From an uncultured Alphaproteobacteria bacterium (GTDB taxonomy: Bacteria > Pseudomonadota > Alphaproteobacteria > RF32 > CAG-239): a DNA stretch of 64,000 nucleotides. Positions 25,737-33,779 of the stretch are shown piece after piece (position 1 is the first letter of the stretch; every line of letters begins with the position of its first letter). A program made the translations under genes and the position numbers. The stretch lies in NCBI GenBank assembly GCA_934254915.1, contig CAKQMH010000001.1:1-64000 (forward strand), written 5' to 3'. The notes below the pieces were generated by a model. The model saw nothing but the letters and a program-made list of their open reading frames with translations. It was not told the origin of the DNA and made no database searches.

Positions 25737-26677
25737 TACTCACCCCTTTCATAAAAGGTTATACCAAACAGCCGAACAATCTTTTTACGGCGGGAAAAAC
25801 GAATATTTAGCATCTTTTTACGCCAAGCTCCGAAACCAAAATTCTTAGACCACAGTTTTTTCCATAACTTTTTGTAACCATGTGTAAAGCAATAGTCTTT
25901 TTCATGTTCATATATTTGGCGGTATATTTCTTTTACTTTGTCTTTAAATACCTGACATGTAATTGTATTAGTCGTATGCCAACGATACGAAAACAAAACT
26001 TCCGGAAAATACTTATATTTTCCAACCTTACTCAATTGCAGATGCATATACCAATCTTCAAGCAAAACACTTTCATCATATTTGCCAACGTCAAGCATTG
26101 CCTGCCGCAAATACAAATAGCCGTTAGGAATGTAGTTGCTTTTTAACAAATCAGCATAATTGCCAAAATCCGGATGTTTATTATTCTTCGGGTTTATATG
26201 CAAATCATCACCGACTGTTTCACATACAGCTTGGCTTTGCGGTACGACATTTCTACGATCATCCCAATAAACACGCTGTGAATCGGCATCAATCATTTCA
26301 TTGTCACCGACCGCCAATACATAATCAGGATTTGCCGCCAGAAATGTATATAATTTTTCAATTGCATTGGGCTTAGCGACATCATCTGAAGCCAAAGCAT
26401 AGATATACTTCCCTTGCGCCATATCAATTAATTTGTTGCCGGTAACCCTTGTCCCGCAATTTTTCTGCGTCTCCAGAACAAATCGTACAAAACGTTTTTC
26501 ACATTCCGGCTTTAATTCCTGCAACTTGGCAAACGTACTGTCTGTCGATCCGTCGTCTATCACCAGTAATTCGATGTTTTGATATGTTTGTGCCATAATT
26601 GAACGCACACATTCTTCAATATAGCGTTCATGATTATATGCCGAAATAATTACAGACACTAAATCATTTATAGGCAT
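25736..26677 (-). CDS. Glycosyltransferase family 2
   Basis: Start MPINDLVSVI, seven bases after GGAG; the longer frame from 26707 overlaps the aminotransferase and is less likely. The GT-A fold shows VSVIISAYNHERYIEECVRS (about 7-26), LLVIDDGSTDSTF and ASDDVAKPN with the metal-binding aspartates, and a later LLEDWYMHLQLSKVGK. 313 aa. The C-terminus is basic (FSRRKKIVRLFG), which suits membrane association. It probably adds one sugar to a lipid-linked glycan. Confidence 0.88.
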   Translation of the reverse strand: MPINDLVSVIISAYNHERYIEECVRSIMAQTYQNIELLVIDDGSTDSTFAKLQELKPECEKRFVRFVLETQKNCGTRVTGNKLIDMAQGKYIYALASDDVAKPNAIEKLYTFLAANPDYVLAVGDNEMIDADSQRVYWDDRRNVVPQSQAVCETVGDDLHINPKNNKHPDFGNYADLLKSNYIPNGYLYLRQAMLDVGKYDESVLLEDWYMHLQLSKVGKYKYFPEVLFSYRWHTTNTITCQVFKDKVKEIYRQIYEHEKDYCFTHGYKKLWKKLWSKNFGFGAWRKKMLNIRFSRRKKIVRLFGITFYERGE

Positions 26678-27752
26678 TGACAATCTCCACGAGCTGTTTA
26701 ACTTCATCCTCGGTCAGAACAGGCGACATCGGCAGAGAAACAACCGTGCGGTGAATTTCCTCGCTGATTGGATAAGAGCGATCTGCCCATTCCTTGTATG
26801 CGTCCTGTTTGTGCGGCGGAGTCGGGTAATGGATAATCGTCTGCACGCCGTTATGGGTCAGATATTGCTGGAAACGGTCGCGTTCTTTAGTCCTGACCAC
26901 AAACACATGCCACACCGCCGCGTCTTCATCATACGTTTGCGGTAAGGTAATCTGCGGATTAACAATGTGTTCACGATAATATTTTGCAATTTCACGTCGT
27001 TTGGCGTTATCCGCATCCAAATATGGTAGTTTCACATCCAACACTGCCGCTTGCAATTCATCTAAACGACTGTTCATACCTTTATAAATATGATGGTATT
27101 TTCTATCTGAACCATAGTTAGCCAAGGCCTTAACCTTGTTGTACAATTCCTCGTCATTGGTCACAACCGCGCCGCCGTCACCCATACATCCCAAATTCTT
27201 TCCGGGATAGAACGAAAAAGCACCAGCGTCAGACAAATTGCCCACACGTTTACCTTGATATTTTGCTCCATGAGCCTGCGCACAATCTTCAAACACTTTA
27301 AGATTATATTTCTTCGCCAAATCCCATACTTTTTGCATTTGGACGGCTTGCCCATATAAATGAACCACCATAATGGCTTTGGTTTTAGGTGTTATTGCCG
27401 CCTCAATTTTATCAGGATCTATATTATAGGTCTTAATATCCGGCTCAACCAACACCGGCGTACAGCCGTTTTCAGAAATAGCTAAGATTGTAGCAATATA
27501 AGTATTAGACGGCACAATAATCTCATCGCCGACACCAAAACCGCTGGCGCGAATAATCAAGGTCAGAGCTTCCAGACCATTGGCTACCCCAATACAATAT
27601 TTCGTTCCGCAATAATCGGCAAAATGCTTGCAAAACAATTCATTTTGCTCTCCTTGCAGATACCACCCTTTATCCAATATGTTCTTAAACCGCTCGTCTA
27701 TCTCTTTCCGAAAACGATTGTTTACTTTGGACAAATCTAAAAACGAAATCAT
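26664..27752 (-). CDS. DegT/DnrJ/EryC1/StrS-family sugar aminotransferase (FdtB/QdtB-like)
   Basis: A PLP enzyme of 362 aa starting MISFLDLSKV after AGGTGGAGAG. Typical features are GVANGLEALTLIIRA (about 58-72), EDCAQAHGAKYQG, the PLP lysine in SFYPGKNLGCMGDGG (about 183-197) and MNSRLDELQAAVL. With the ketoisomerase two genes downstream it fits FdtB/QdtB, which makes dTDP-Fuc3N or dTDP-Qui3N. The rmlA and rmlB genes that would supply its precursor are not in this window. Confidence 0.93.
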   Translation of the reverse strand: MISFLDLSKVNNRFRKEIDERFKNILDKGWYLQGEQNELFCKHFADYCGTKYCIGVANGLEALTLIIRASGFGVGDEIIVPSNTYIATILAISENGCTPVLVEPDIKTYNIDPDKIEAAITPKTKAIMVVHLYGQAVQMQKVWDLAKKYNLKVFEDCAQAHGAKYQGKRVGNLSDAGAFSFYPGKNLGCMGDGGAVVTNDEELYNKVKALANYGSDRKYHHIYKGMNSRLDELQAAVLDVKLPYLDADNAKRREIAKYYREHIVNPQITLPQTYDEDAAVWHVFVVRTKERDRFQQYLTHNGVQTIIHYPTPPHKQDAYKEWADRSYPISEEIHRTVVSLPMSPVLTEDEVKQLVEIVNAYK

Positions 27753-27765
27753 CTCTCCACCTTTC

Positions 27766-28641
27766 CTAGTCATCTAGCCTAAAAGTTTTTAGTTGAATCA
27801 TATATTTGAAAATCTGATAATCAGGAGTTGTCGCCATACAATCGACATCAAAGAATTTTTGCAAAGATATTTTATCTTTATCATCAAGCTGTCTTCCAAT
27901 CTGTTTTTTATTACAGAAGTAATCAAAGCTTTTGCAATAATAGTGATTTAATTGTATATCCTGAGCAATTTGCGATTTTCTGAAACCAACATAATATGCC
28001 GGATTTTTAGGACAAATACGGTTAAAAAACTTAAATTTGAAAAAATGCGGCGAACGTGATTTGGACGAAATCCATTTAGTAAATTTGGTATTTAAAAAAC
28101 TTTTATATGAATTAAAATCATAACTTAAGACAAACTGTTCTGAAATCAGTTTATTCTTATCATCTTCGATAATACCGTTTGCGCCAAACATTTTCCAATA
28201 AACTGAAAGCGATGGAAATTGATTGTATTTTTGCAAACACTTTTTTAAGTCCATTGTTTGCAGAGGGACAGCAAATTCATCCAAATCAAAAAAGCCAATC
28301 CAATTGCACTCGGCCGAATATTTTTCGACACAGTCAAAATATGCAGACATATGACCATATGGTATTGCCCAATCGGTCAATGTAACCAATCCCTTATCTA
28401 TATACGGCTTTAACACCTGCAGATAGTCATCATCCGACAAGTTATTATATAAATAAAAATGCTCCACCCCTGCCAAAAGGTAGAAATCAATCCACTCTTT
28501 CAGAAAACGACCTTCATTTTTGAATATCGCACAAACACTCAAAAAATACTTTTTCTGAGGTTGCTTGCGACGAAATAAAATTCGGCACAGTGCATTATTA
28601 AATTTAAGACGTATGTAGCGGAACAAATGATTCAAAAGCAT
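27766..28641 (-). CDS. Glycosyltransferase family 92 (DUF23-like)
   Basis: A 291-residue protein with the GT92 pattern FLSVCAIFKNEGRFLKEWID (about res 32-51), VEHFYLYNNLSDDDYLQVL (about 60-78), GFFDLDEFAVP with the DxD metal site, and a C-terminal HYYCKSFDYFCNKKQ. GT92 members transfer hexoses, often galactose, in surface glycans. Its ATG overlaps the preceding DUF1796 stop (TAATG). It fits the second or third transferase of the glycan module. Confidence 0.88.
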   Translation of the reverse strand: MLLNHLFRYIRLKFNNALCRILFRRKQPQKKYFLSVCAIFKNEGRFLKEWIDFYLLAGVEHFYLYNNLSDDDYLQVLKPYIDKGLVTLTDWAIPYGHMSAYFDCVEKYSAECNWIGFFDLDEFAVPLQTMDLKKCLQKYNQFPSLSVYWKMFGANGIIEDDKNKLISEQFVLSYDFNSYKSFLNTKFTKWISSKSRSPHFFKFKFFNRICPKNPAYYVGFRKSQIAQDIQLNHYYCKSFDYFCNKKQIGRQLDDKDKISLQKFFDVDCMATTPDYQIFKYMIQLKTFRLDD

Positions 28642-29348
28642 TATGATATGTCCTCAAATTTGTAATGTTTAGTCTGTTTTAATTTATTTAACGGACGAAA
28701 CTCATCAAATATCCTCTGCCAACTTGCAAAATTTTTACATTTTGAAGTAACGGCATCATCCGGAGAAAAGAAGTCCACCTTACGAAAGAACAAATGCTTA
28801 TCATCAACAAAATGTTGTTGAGCATATTCTTTATTTTCCACAATAACGAGCAAATCGTACCACCCCCTATCAATAATTGATAAGGCCTTTTGCAGTTCTT
28901 GTACTTTTTCTTTTATCCGCTCTTCACCGCTGCGAATTTTAGTTACATAAAGCTTTGAAGATGTTGAAACAGCAATCTGCTTAAACCGTTCTCCTAAAAA
29001 AGCCAAACGGCTTTCAAGCTCCTTAACATCATCTTCAATTGCTTTCGTATTACCGATAATGTCTTTTGGTCTTGCTTTTCCATGAAACGAAATTCCGGTT
29101 GCCTTGTCTTTATGCATAACTCCGTCTGCCAAAGCCTCAAAACCGCGACTGCCGATTAACGAAATATCATTAACAACTTTTAATAAGATTTGAAAAGACG
29201 GAATATAGCTCCACGCCAATATTGACGATTCCAAGAAATGATTATGTTTAAACAACTGAAAGGCTAATTCACAATTATAGCCTAACAATACTATATGCTC
29301 ATAGCGCTTAACTTTATGATAATTCAGTAGTCGATAAAACCATCCCAT
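28641..29348 (-). CDS. DUF1796-like putative papain-like cysteine peptidase
   Basis: Start MGWFYRLLNY follows TAGGGTGAAG; the longer frame overlaps the previous gene. The 235-residue protein has HIVLLGYNCELAFQLFKHNH (about 17-36), typical of DUF1796 proteins (SLGxNC motif), with a possible nucleophile cysteine; FHGK and WYDLLVIVENKEYAQQ follow. These proteins are often found inside capsule and O-antigen clusters, sometimes fused to transferases; their reaction is not established. It lies between two glycosyltransferases, so a glycan-linked role is likely. Confidence 0.7.
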   Translation of the reverse strand: MGWFYRLLNYHKVKRYEHIVLLGYNCELAFQLFKHNHFLESSILAWSYIPSFQILLKVVNDISLIGSRGFEALADGVMHKDKATGISFHGKARPKDIIGNTKAIEDDVKELESRLAFLGERFKQIAVSTSSKLYVTKIRSGEERIKEKVQELQKALSIIDRGWYDLLVIVENKEYAQQHFVDDKHLFFRKVDFFSPDDAVTSKCKNFASWQRIFDEFRPLNKLKQTKHYKFEDIS

Positions 29349-29358
29349 AATCTTCACC

Positions 29359-30216
29359 CTACAACTTAGCTTTTGAAGATATTTGGGAATATTTCGACAT
29401 AAATGGTATTGCACCAAACAGATAATATTTAGTTGTCGTTTGCAGATGCTTGATTTTTAACAACGGCAACCCGAATAACTTTATTTTGGTAACCAAGACA
29501 TGACTTTGTTGCGCCTTGTTCCACAAATCGGCGTGTTCCGTCGACAGATACGCGAACACGCGCCGTTCGATCGCGCGGATCCGTCGGGTCGCCTTGTTCG
29601 TCGTGTTCGTTTTGTGCTTGCGATATTGAAACAAAACGTCCGGCAAATTGGCAAATTTGGTTTTACCAATCAGATGCAAGTACAAATTGTAGTCTTCAGT
29701 CGGAAAAAATTCTTTATCATATTGTACTCCGGTTGCAACCAGCAATGATTTACGCATCATCACCGATGGATGAATCAACGGGCAAGAAAACATCAGCTGT
29801 TCTTCAATTTCGTCATTATACAACGGATGATTCACTACCTTACCGGAAGGAACTTCAATATGTGCAGTTCCGACTATGCCGACTTCGGGATGAGCATCCA
29901 AATAAGCAACTTGTTTGGCAAATCGCTCCGGTAATGATATATCATCATGATCAAAAACGGCCAAATATTCACCCTCAGCCATGGCAATCAATTTGTTGCG
30001 ACTTTCCGAAATACCAAGATTATGCTCATTTTTGCTGTATTTTATGCGTGTATCCTGATAAGATTTGACCACATCTTCCCTGTCGTCTTCGGGACAATCA
30101 TCTAATATCAAAAACTCAAAATCTGTAAATGTTTGTGCCAAAATGCTCTCAATTGCTTCTCGCAAATAAGTTTCTTTAGTCCTATATACCGGCATCAAAA
30201 CAGACACTTTAGGCAT
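29359..30216 (-). CDS. Glycosyltransferase family 2 (first gene of the surface-glycan run)
   Basis: Start MPKVSVLMPVYRTKETYLRE after CGGAG; a GTG three codons earlier is open. The GT-A motifs are ILDDCPEDDRED, FDHDDIS (metal site, about 95-101) and FPTEDYNLYLHLIG. About 285 aa. It is the promoter-proximal gene of the long leftward run. Positions 29513-29620 form a GC-rich, CG-dinucleotide-rich patch coding RRIRAIERRVFAYL, unlike the AT-rich flanks, which suggests a recombined segment. A basic C-terminus suits membrane contact. Confidence 0.88.
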   Translation of the reverse strand: MPKVSVLMPVYRTKETYLREAIESILAQTFTDFEFLILDDCPEDDREDVVKSYQDTRIKYSKNEHNLGISESRNKLIAMAEGEYLAVFDHDDISLPERFAKQVAYLDAHPEVGIVGTAHIEVPSGKVVNHPLYNDEIEEQLMFSCPLIHPSVMMRKSLLVATGVQYDKEFFPTEDYNLYLHLIGKTKFANLPDVLFQYRKHKTNTTNKATRRIRAIERRVFAYLSTEHADLWNKAQQSHVLVTKIKLFGLPLLKIKHLQTTTKYYLFGAIPFMSKYSQISSKAKL

Positions 30217-30472
30217 GATAAACACTCCGATTAATCCAACGATAAGCGGTATTATGAGTATTGACGTATTACAACCGAATATACATAAACCACCGTTTAT
30301 TTTTCATAATTCGATATAGTATAAACATTCATCTATAATTGCAACATCATTTTTAACTTTAATCAAAATATCTTGAAAACTATATATACAACACAACTTT
30401 AAGTTAAATAAAATTACTACATCTCCATAAACCACAGCTTTTATAATTACAAAAGATGACACATATAAAAAA
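30217..30472. other. AT-rich upstream region of the surface-glycan run
   Basis: About 250 AT-rich bases with no open frame of note. It must contain the promoter for the leftward run starting at 30216, but I cannot pick a single -35/-10 pair with confidence. Confidence 0.5.
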
Positions 30473-30500
30473 CAAAACCGGTGATTTAATCACCGGTTTT
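30473..30500. terminator. Bidirectional hairpin
   Basis: AAAACCGGTGATT and AATCACCGGTTTT form a near-perfect palindrome with A and T runs at its ends. It insulates the glycan run from the island to its right. Confidence 0.75.
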
Positions 30501-30518
30501 TAACAACCAAAGCAGGCA

Positions 30519-30539
30519 TTATACTTACCATAACAAAAA
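30519..30539. repeat. 21-bp direct repeat, left boundary of the toxin island
   Basis: The 21 bases TTATACTTACCATAACAAAA+A recur exactly at 35956-35976, beside the tRNA gene. The two copies enclose the whole toxin-remnant region. No integrase or transposase lies between them. Confidence 0.6.
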
Positions 30540-30650
30540 ACTAAGTCGTATATTTACTGCACCGAAATAATGAAAACTTAAACCGTTGGTATCTTTAATT
30601 GTCCATACCATCTACGACATCTGATCACCTTCTATCCCCGTATAGCAACC

Positions 30651-30745
30651 ATAGTTTCATTACAAAAATAAGGATTGCCGACATAACTAATAAAAATGCT
30701 TTGAATACTCAATAATATTATCTCTTTTAACATATTTTAATTTAT
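30651..30745. repeat. Duplicated about 95-bp segment, left copy
   Basis: From TAGTTTCATTACAAAAATAA through TTAACATATTTTAATTTATG this segment is almost identical to 33655-33757. Its right end overlaps the tail of the toxin remnant at 30737-31134. To its left, 30540-30650 shows no intact gene. Confidence 0.75.
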
Positions 30746-31134
30746 GTTAGAATAAGGTATTACGTTTTCATACTCATTAATGTTATGCCACATTCTTTTA
30801 TACAATTCTTCATCTGAAATATAATTTGGATTATAATTAATAGCATCGCTCTTTATCCCAACTTTATAATTTTCGGCATATTGCGGAAGATTGGATGTAT
30901 CAAAATCAACCGGCTTAAGTTTTTTTGCAACTCTTTAAACATATCAAGTCCGCTGACGTCTACAATCATCGGCTTATCCGCGGTTTTCTCCGGTCTATAC
31001 GGCTCAGCCCAACAGCGACAGTTATAATTCTCCCCGGGATGTCCTCCCTCGGGTGGAATATGCTTATTAAATATCTTGCCTACTCGTTCGGCATGTTTCC
31101 CAATCAAATTATCGGGCAGTATCTGTTCTCTCAA
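30737..31134 (-). pseudogene. MuF-type toxin remnant with a different C-terminal tail (frameshifted)
   Basis: Read leftward, GKHAERVGKIFNKHIPPEGG..NYNCRCWAEPYRPEK..DVSGLDMFKELQK closely matches residues 88-147 of the intact protein at 34612-35790. The N-terminal part is missing. One base is lost in the T-rich tract near 30918, shifting the frame. In the next frame the match resumes (LKPVDFDTSNLPQYAEN) and then departs completely into YKVGIKSDAINYNPNYISDE..ELYKRMWHNINEYENVIP, ending at 30737. A shared front with a different tail is the mark of a polymorphic-toxin cassette; this tail is not one I recognise. Confidence 0.75.
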
Positions 31135-31271
31135 ATTTCAGACGTAAATAATAAATTCCACACTGACACCACCGGCATATATTAAAATCGAAAAAACACC
31201 TTAACCATTTTTTAAAGCTCTCTGCATTAAATTGAAATCATAACTAAAACACCGCATTAAGGAGAAACACT

Positions 31272-31634
31272 ATGAAAAAATTTGCAACTTTAACTTCTTT
31301 GGCGCTAATTTTAGGTTTGACCGGCAACACATTAGCACAACAACTAGGCGGCGGATTTCAAGGCCCCGGCCTGCCAGTCATAACGGTAGCCGAAGCGTTA
31401 AACGTTTCAGATGACACCCCCGTCAAACTGATTGGAAAAATCGAAAAAAAGCTGGGCGATGAAAAATACCTGTTCAAAGACGCGACCGGAACAGTCACGA
31501 TTGAAATCGATGACGATGATTGGAGAGGCGTTACCGCCACCCCCGACAGCGAACTGATTATTGAAGGCGAAGTCGATAAACATATCTTCAAAGACACGAA
31601 AATCGACGTTGATATCGTAACGTTGAAAAAATAA
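31272..31634 (+). CDS. ygiW: YgiW/YdeI-type periplasmic OB-fold (BOF) protein
   Basis: 120 aa with a cleavable signal peptide (res 1-22, ending NTLAQQ) and a BOF domain: PVITVAEALNVSDDTPVKLI (about 34-53), GDEKYLFKDATGTVTIEID (about 61-79) and the C-terminal DVDIVTLKK. In enterobacteria YgiW is encoded beside qseBC and helps stress tolerance. Good ribosome site (AAGGAGAAACACT). A dead qseB follows in the same order as in those genomes, so this pair seems to have arrived together and then decayed. Confidence 0.88.
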   Translation: MKKFATLTSLALILGLTGNTLAQQLGGGFQGPGLPVITVAEALNVSDDTPVKLIGKIEKKLGDEKYLFKDATGTVTIEIDDDDWRGVTATPDSELIIEGEVDKHIFKDTKIDVDIVTLKK

Positions 31635-31835
31635 ATACGAATACTACTAATTGAAGACGACAACCTGATTGGTGGTGGCATCAAAAACTGTTTGGGAGTG
31701 CCGAAATTTATCGTTAGCCGTTTTTCTGGCGCCAACAACGAGTATAAAGCTTTGCTGCAGACCGAATACGATGCCACCGTCCTTGATTTGGGCTAGCCGA
31801 AACACTACGAACGATTTTGTCATCATAGATGAAAC
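31635..31835 (+). pseudogene. Remnant of a QseB-type response regulator
   Basis: Directly after the ygiW stop the frame reads IRILLIEDDNLIGGGIKN and then ALLQTEYDATVLDLG before TAG. This matches the receiver domain of QseB/PmrA-like regulators (RILLVEDD at the start, the phospho-acceptor region VLDLxLP). The start codon appears changed from ATG to ATA, and the TAG replaces a leucine codon; after it the match fades. ygiW-qseB order supports the identification. No sensor kinase remains. Confidence 0.7.
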
Positions 31836-31877
31836 GAATATTCTAGTGGAAGTTATGCCTCTGCCCAACATTGGTAG

Positions 31878-31943
31878 TTAACTTCGTTTAACTGTCCTAA
31901 ATCCGTGTATTCTTTGATGCAAATCATCTTCTAATTTACTCAT
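31878..31943 (-). pseudogene. N-terminal remnant of a MuF-type toxin
   Basis: Twenty-one codons, MSKLEDDLHQRIHGFRTVKR then S and a stop, match the first 20 residues of the intact toxin (MSKLRDDLYQRLHGFKSVKR). The upstream ribosome-site sequence is conserved as well. It is cut off abruptly at the junction with the qseB remnant. Together with 30737-31134 it may be one ancestral gene split by the ygiW-qseB segment. Confidence 0.75.
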
Positions 31944-32178
31944 TTTGCTGTTCCCTTACCTCAATTGTAAAAATTTCTTTTTACCATTATAAGATATAAC
32001 AATATCACAACAAACAATAATTTAAATCCGCTAGCTCGAAAAAAGATTCATTTTGCTCGAAAACTGTTTTTTTGTTTTCTAAATCCCGTTATCCAATTTT
32101 TTATGGTTGCTTCCGGAGTTGTAAAATTTAATATATTTTAACTCATTACAATATATAATACACTTATGAGGTGATAAA

Positions 32179-32616
32179 ATGAAAAAGTTATTTTTAGCTC
32201 TGGTAATATTGATACTATTAACCAACAATACATTGGCTGATGATAATATTGCAATAAATTATAAGTCAAACATTAACGAGATATTGGCAATCTGTGGCCC
32301 CCAAATATCAGATGAATATATTCCCGATTTAGTATTAAAGCAAAAATATGCGGAAGGAACTGTTTGTTTGGAAAAGCACATTAAAAAATTAGCAAAAGAT
32401 GTTTTTAATGAGGAAAATTATCAGCTTTTTTGTGATTATTTAACACAAAGCTCTGCTATATATCTCAATATGATGCTTCTTTTGAGTGAAAAATCAAATG
32501 ACACAGACAATCTTCCTGGAACTTTTGAGCAAATGCAAACATATTCACAGCTGTACAACTTTTTATCAAAAATATTAGAAACAGTAATGACTTATAGAAT
32601 GCAACAAAAAATATAA
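32179..32616 (+). CDS. Small secreted protein, candidate immunity protein
   Basis: 145 aa with a clear signal peptide (MKKLFLALVILILLTNNTLA, cleavage near DD). The mature part is helical, with four cysteines (ICGPQIS, TVCLEKHIKKLAKDV, QLFCDYL) that could form disulfides. I do not recognise the family; the size and CLEKHI stretch loosely recall LprI/DUF1311-like lysozyme inhibitors, but this is weak. It sits among toxin remnants whose targets are probably periplasmic, so an immunity role is an inference. Ribosome site AGGTGATAAA. Confidence 0.7.
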   Translation: MKKLFLALVILILLTNNTLADDNIAINYKSNINEILAICGPQISDEYIPDLVLKQKYAEGTVCLEKHIKKLAKDVFNEENYQLFCDYLTQSSAIYLNMMLLLSEKSNDTDNLPGTFEQMQTYSQLYNFLSKILETVMTYRMQQKI

Positions 32617-32700
32617 CGAGAAAGATTAGTTTATCATTCTCGTTAACTCTATCAATATTTTATTTTTAGTGCACCTAAAGCTTTTTTACGTTCTTTCGGA

Positions 32701-32764
32701 TACAATCATCGGCTTATCCGCGGTTTTCTCCGGTCTATACGGCTCAGCCCAACAGCGACAGTTA
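32701..32764 (-). pseudogene. 64-bp exact fragment of the MuF region
   Basis: This fragment equals 30961-31024 base for base and encodes, leftward, NCRCWAEPYRPEKTADKPMI. Below it (32650-32700) the sequence changes to one that could read PKERKKALGALKIKY before a stop, perhaps the last part of yet another tail. Both ends of the fragment are sharp. Confidence 0.8.
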
Positions 32765-32832
32765 AGCCTTACCACAAAATATAACACAAAACAATATAAA
32801 CAGATTATTCTTCAAATTCTCTGAGCCTCGTT

Positions 32833-33288
32833 TTAATTAGTCTTTACAATATTTCCATATTCTTGCACCAATTCTTCAAAATCTTCATCAATTCCGGTTG
32901 CATTTATCTGTTCACATCTTATCATATAGCAAGAAAGCACATTCCCGTTATCATCAACTAGATGACAATCAAAACGAAAATTGTTTGATTTTTGAGTTTT
33001 AAGATTATTAATTTTTCCCAAACATCCCGACGAACCGCACTGAATTACGGAATACGGATATCCTTTAATTCCTCCAAGTATAAAGCTTAATGAAAAGCCC
33101 TGATATTCTCCATAATATTCATTAGTGTAAATTGTATGTTCGGCATCTTCATAAGTTTCTTTGATTTTATAAACAGATATATTATCACAAGGCCACTGCT
33201 CTGACAGTGTTTGCGCATTGCCGGAGTAAGGGAAGATTATTATGCTAATTATGATCAACTTCAGCAAATTCTCTAAGACGCGTTTCAA
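32833..33288 (-). CDS. Secreted protein overlapping an orphan toxin tip, candidate immunity protein
   Basis: The frame has no ATG; TTG codons at 33288 or about 20 bases downstream are the only starts. The N-terminus LLKLIIISIIIFPYSGNAQ is a convincing signal peptide. The mature part (about 125 aa) contains five cysteines, including VIQCGSSGCLGKI and the pair CHLVDDNGNVLSCYMIRC. It overlaps the end of the toxin-tip frame on the same strand by up to 44 bases, as toxin-immunity pairs often do. No family recognised. A start-codon problem means it could also be decaying. Confidence 0.6.
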   Translation of the reverse strand: MKRVLENLLKLIIISIIIFPYSGNAQTLSEQWPCDNISVYKIKETYEDAEHTIYTNEYYGEYQGFSLSFILGGIKGYPYSVIQCGSSGCLGKINNLKTQKSNNFRFDCHLVDDNGNVLSCYMIRCEQINATGIDEDFEELVQEYGNIVKTN

Positions 33289-33715
33289 TAGCCAAAAAAC
33301 TCCTTAATATATCACCGCTGTATTTTTCATAAGGTAAATAATATAGACCTTCTTTATCTTTTTCAAGGGATTTTAAATATTTCGCTGTCATTGGACCACC
33401 TTCTTTATGTGATGCGGCCAACATTCCTGAAATGGTTATTGGAAAATTTGTTACTTTCCCAGCTATCATTTGTCTTAGAAATGGTAGAACTTTATATGAT
33501 TGCATATATTTGTAATTTCTATCTGCAAATTCACGAACAGCTTTTTCTTGTATTTGTTGATTATATCTTAAATCATCAGCAGAAAATATACCATCTTTTC
33601 CTGTCCATTTTCCTTTTTTATCTATATATCCTATTTCTTGCAATGCAGGGCGTCTAGTTTCATTACAAAAATAAGAATTGCCGACATAACTAATAAAAAT
33701 GCTTTGAATACGCAA
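33245..33715 (-). CDS. Orphan toxin tip, possible peptidoglycan hydrolase fragment
   Basis: The frame opens at TTG inside the duplicated segment 33655-33757, so its first 18 residues come from that repeat. From res 22 the protein reads RRPALQEIGYIDKKGKWTGK, then QIQEKAVREFADRNYKYMQS and PITISGMLAASHKEGGPMTA. This layout recalls the second half of lysozyme/transglycosylase-like domains found at the tips of secreted effectors (ALQxIGY..WTGKDG.., SGLLAAAH). The expected N-terminal half is missing, so I take it as a silent cassette or truncated gene rather than a free enzyme. No convincing ribosome site. Confidence 0.55.
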   Translation of the reverse strand: MRIQSIFISYVGNSYFCNETRRPALQEIGYIDKKGKWTGKDGIFSADDLRYNQQIQEKAVREFADRNYKYMQSYKVLPFLRQMIAGKVTNFPITISGMLAASHKEGGPMTAKYLKSLEKDKEGLYYLPYEKYSGDILRSFLAIETRLREFAEVDHN

Positions 33716-33757
33716 TAATATTATCTGTATTTAACATATTTTAATTTATGTTATATA
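33655..33757. repeat. Duplicated about 95-bp segment, right copy
   Basis: Near-identical to 30651-30745, with scattered single-base changes. It joins the orphan toxin tip on its left to the upstream region of the gene at 33780 on its right. Confidence 0.75.
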
Positions 33758-33779
33758 TAATTCAAGCAGAGGTGGTAAA

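Noticed and set aside
31647..31881. Open frames on both strands over the qseB remnant
   Set aside because: They have no ribosome site or family pattern; the plus-strand reading in the ygiW-following frame explains the sequence as a dead response regulator.
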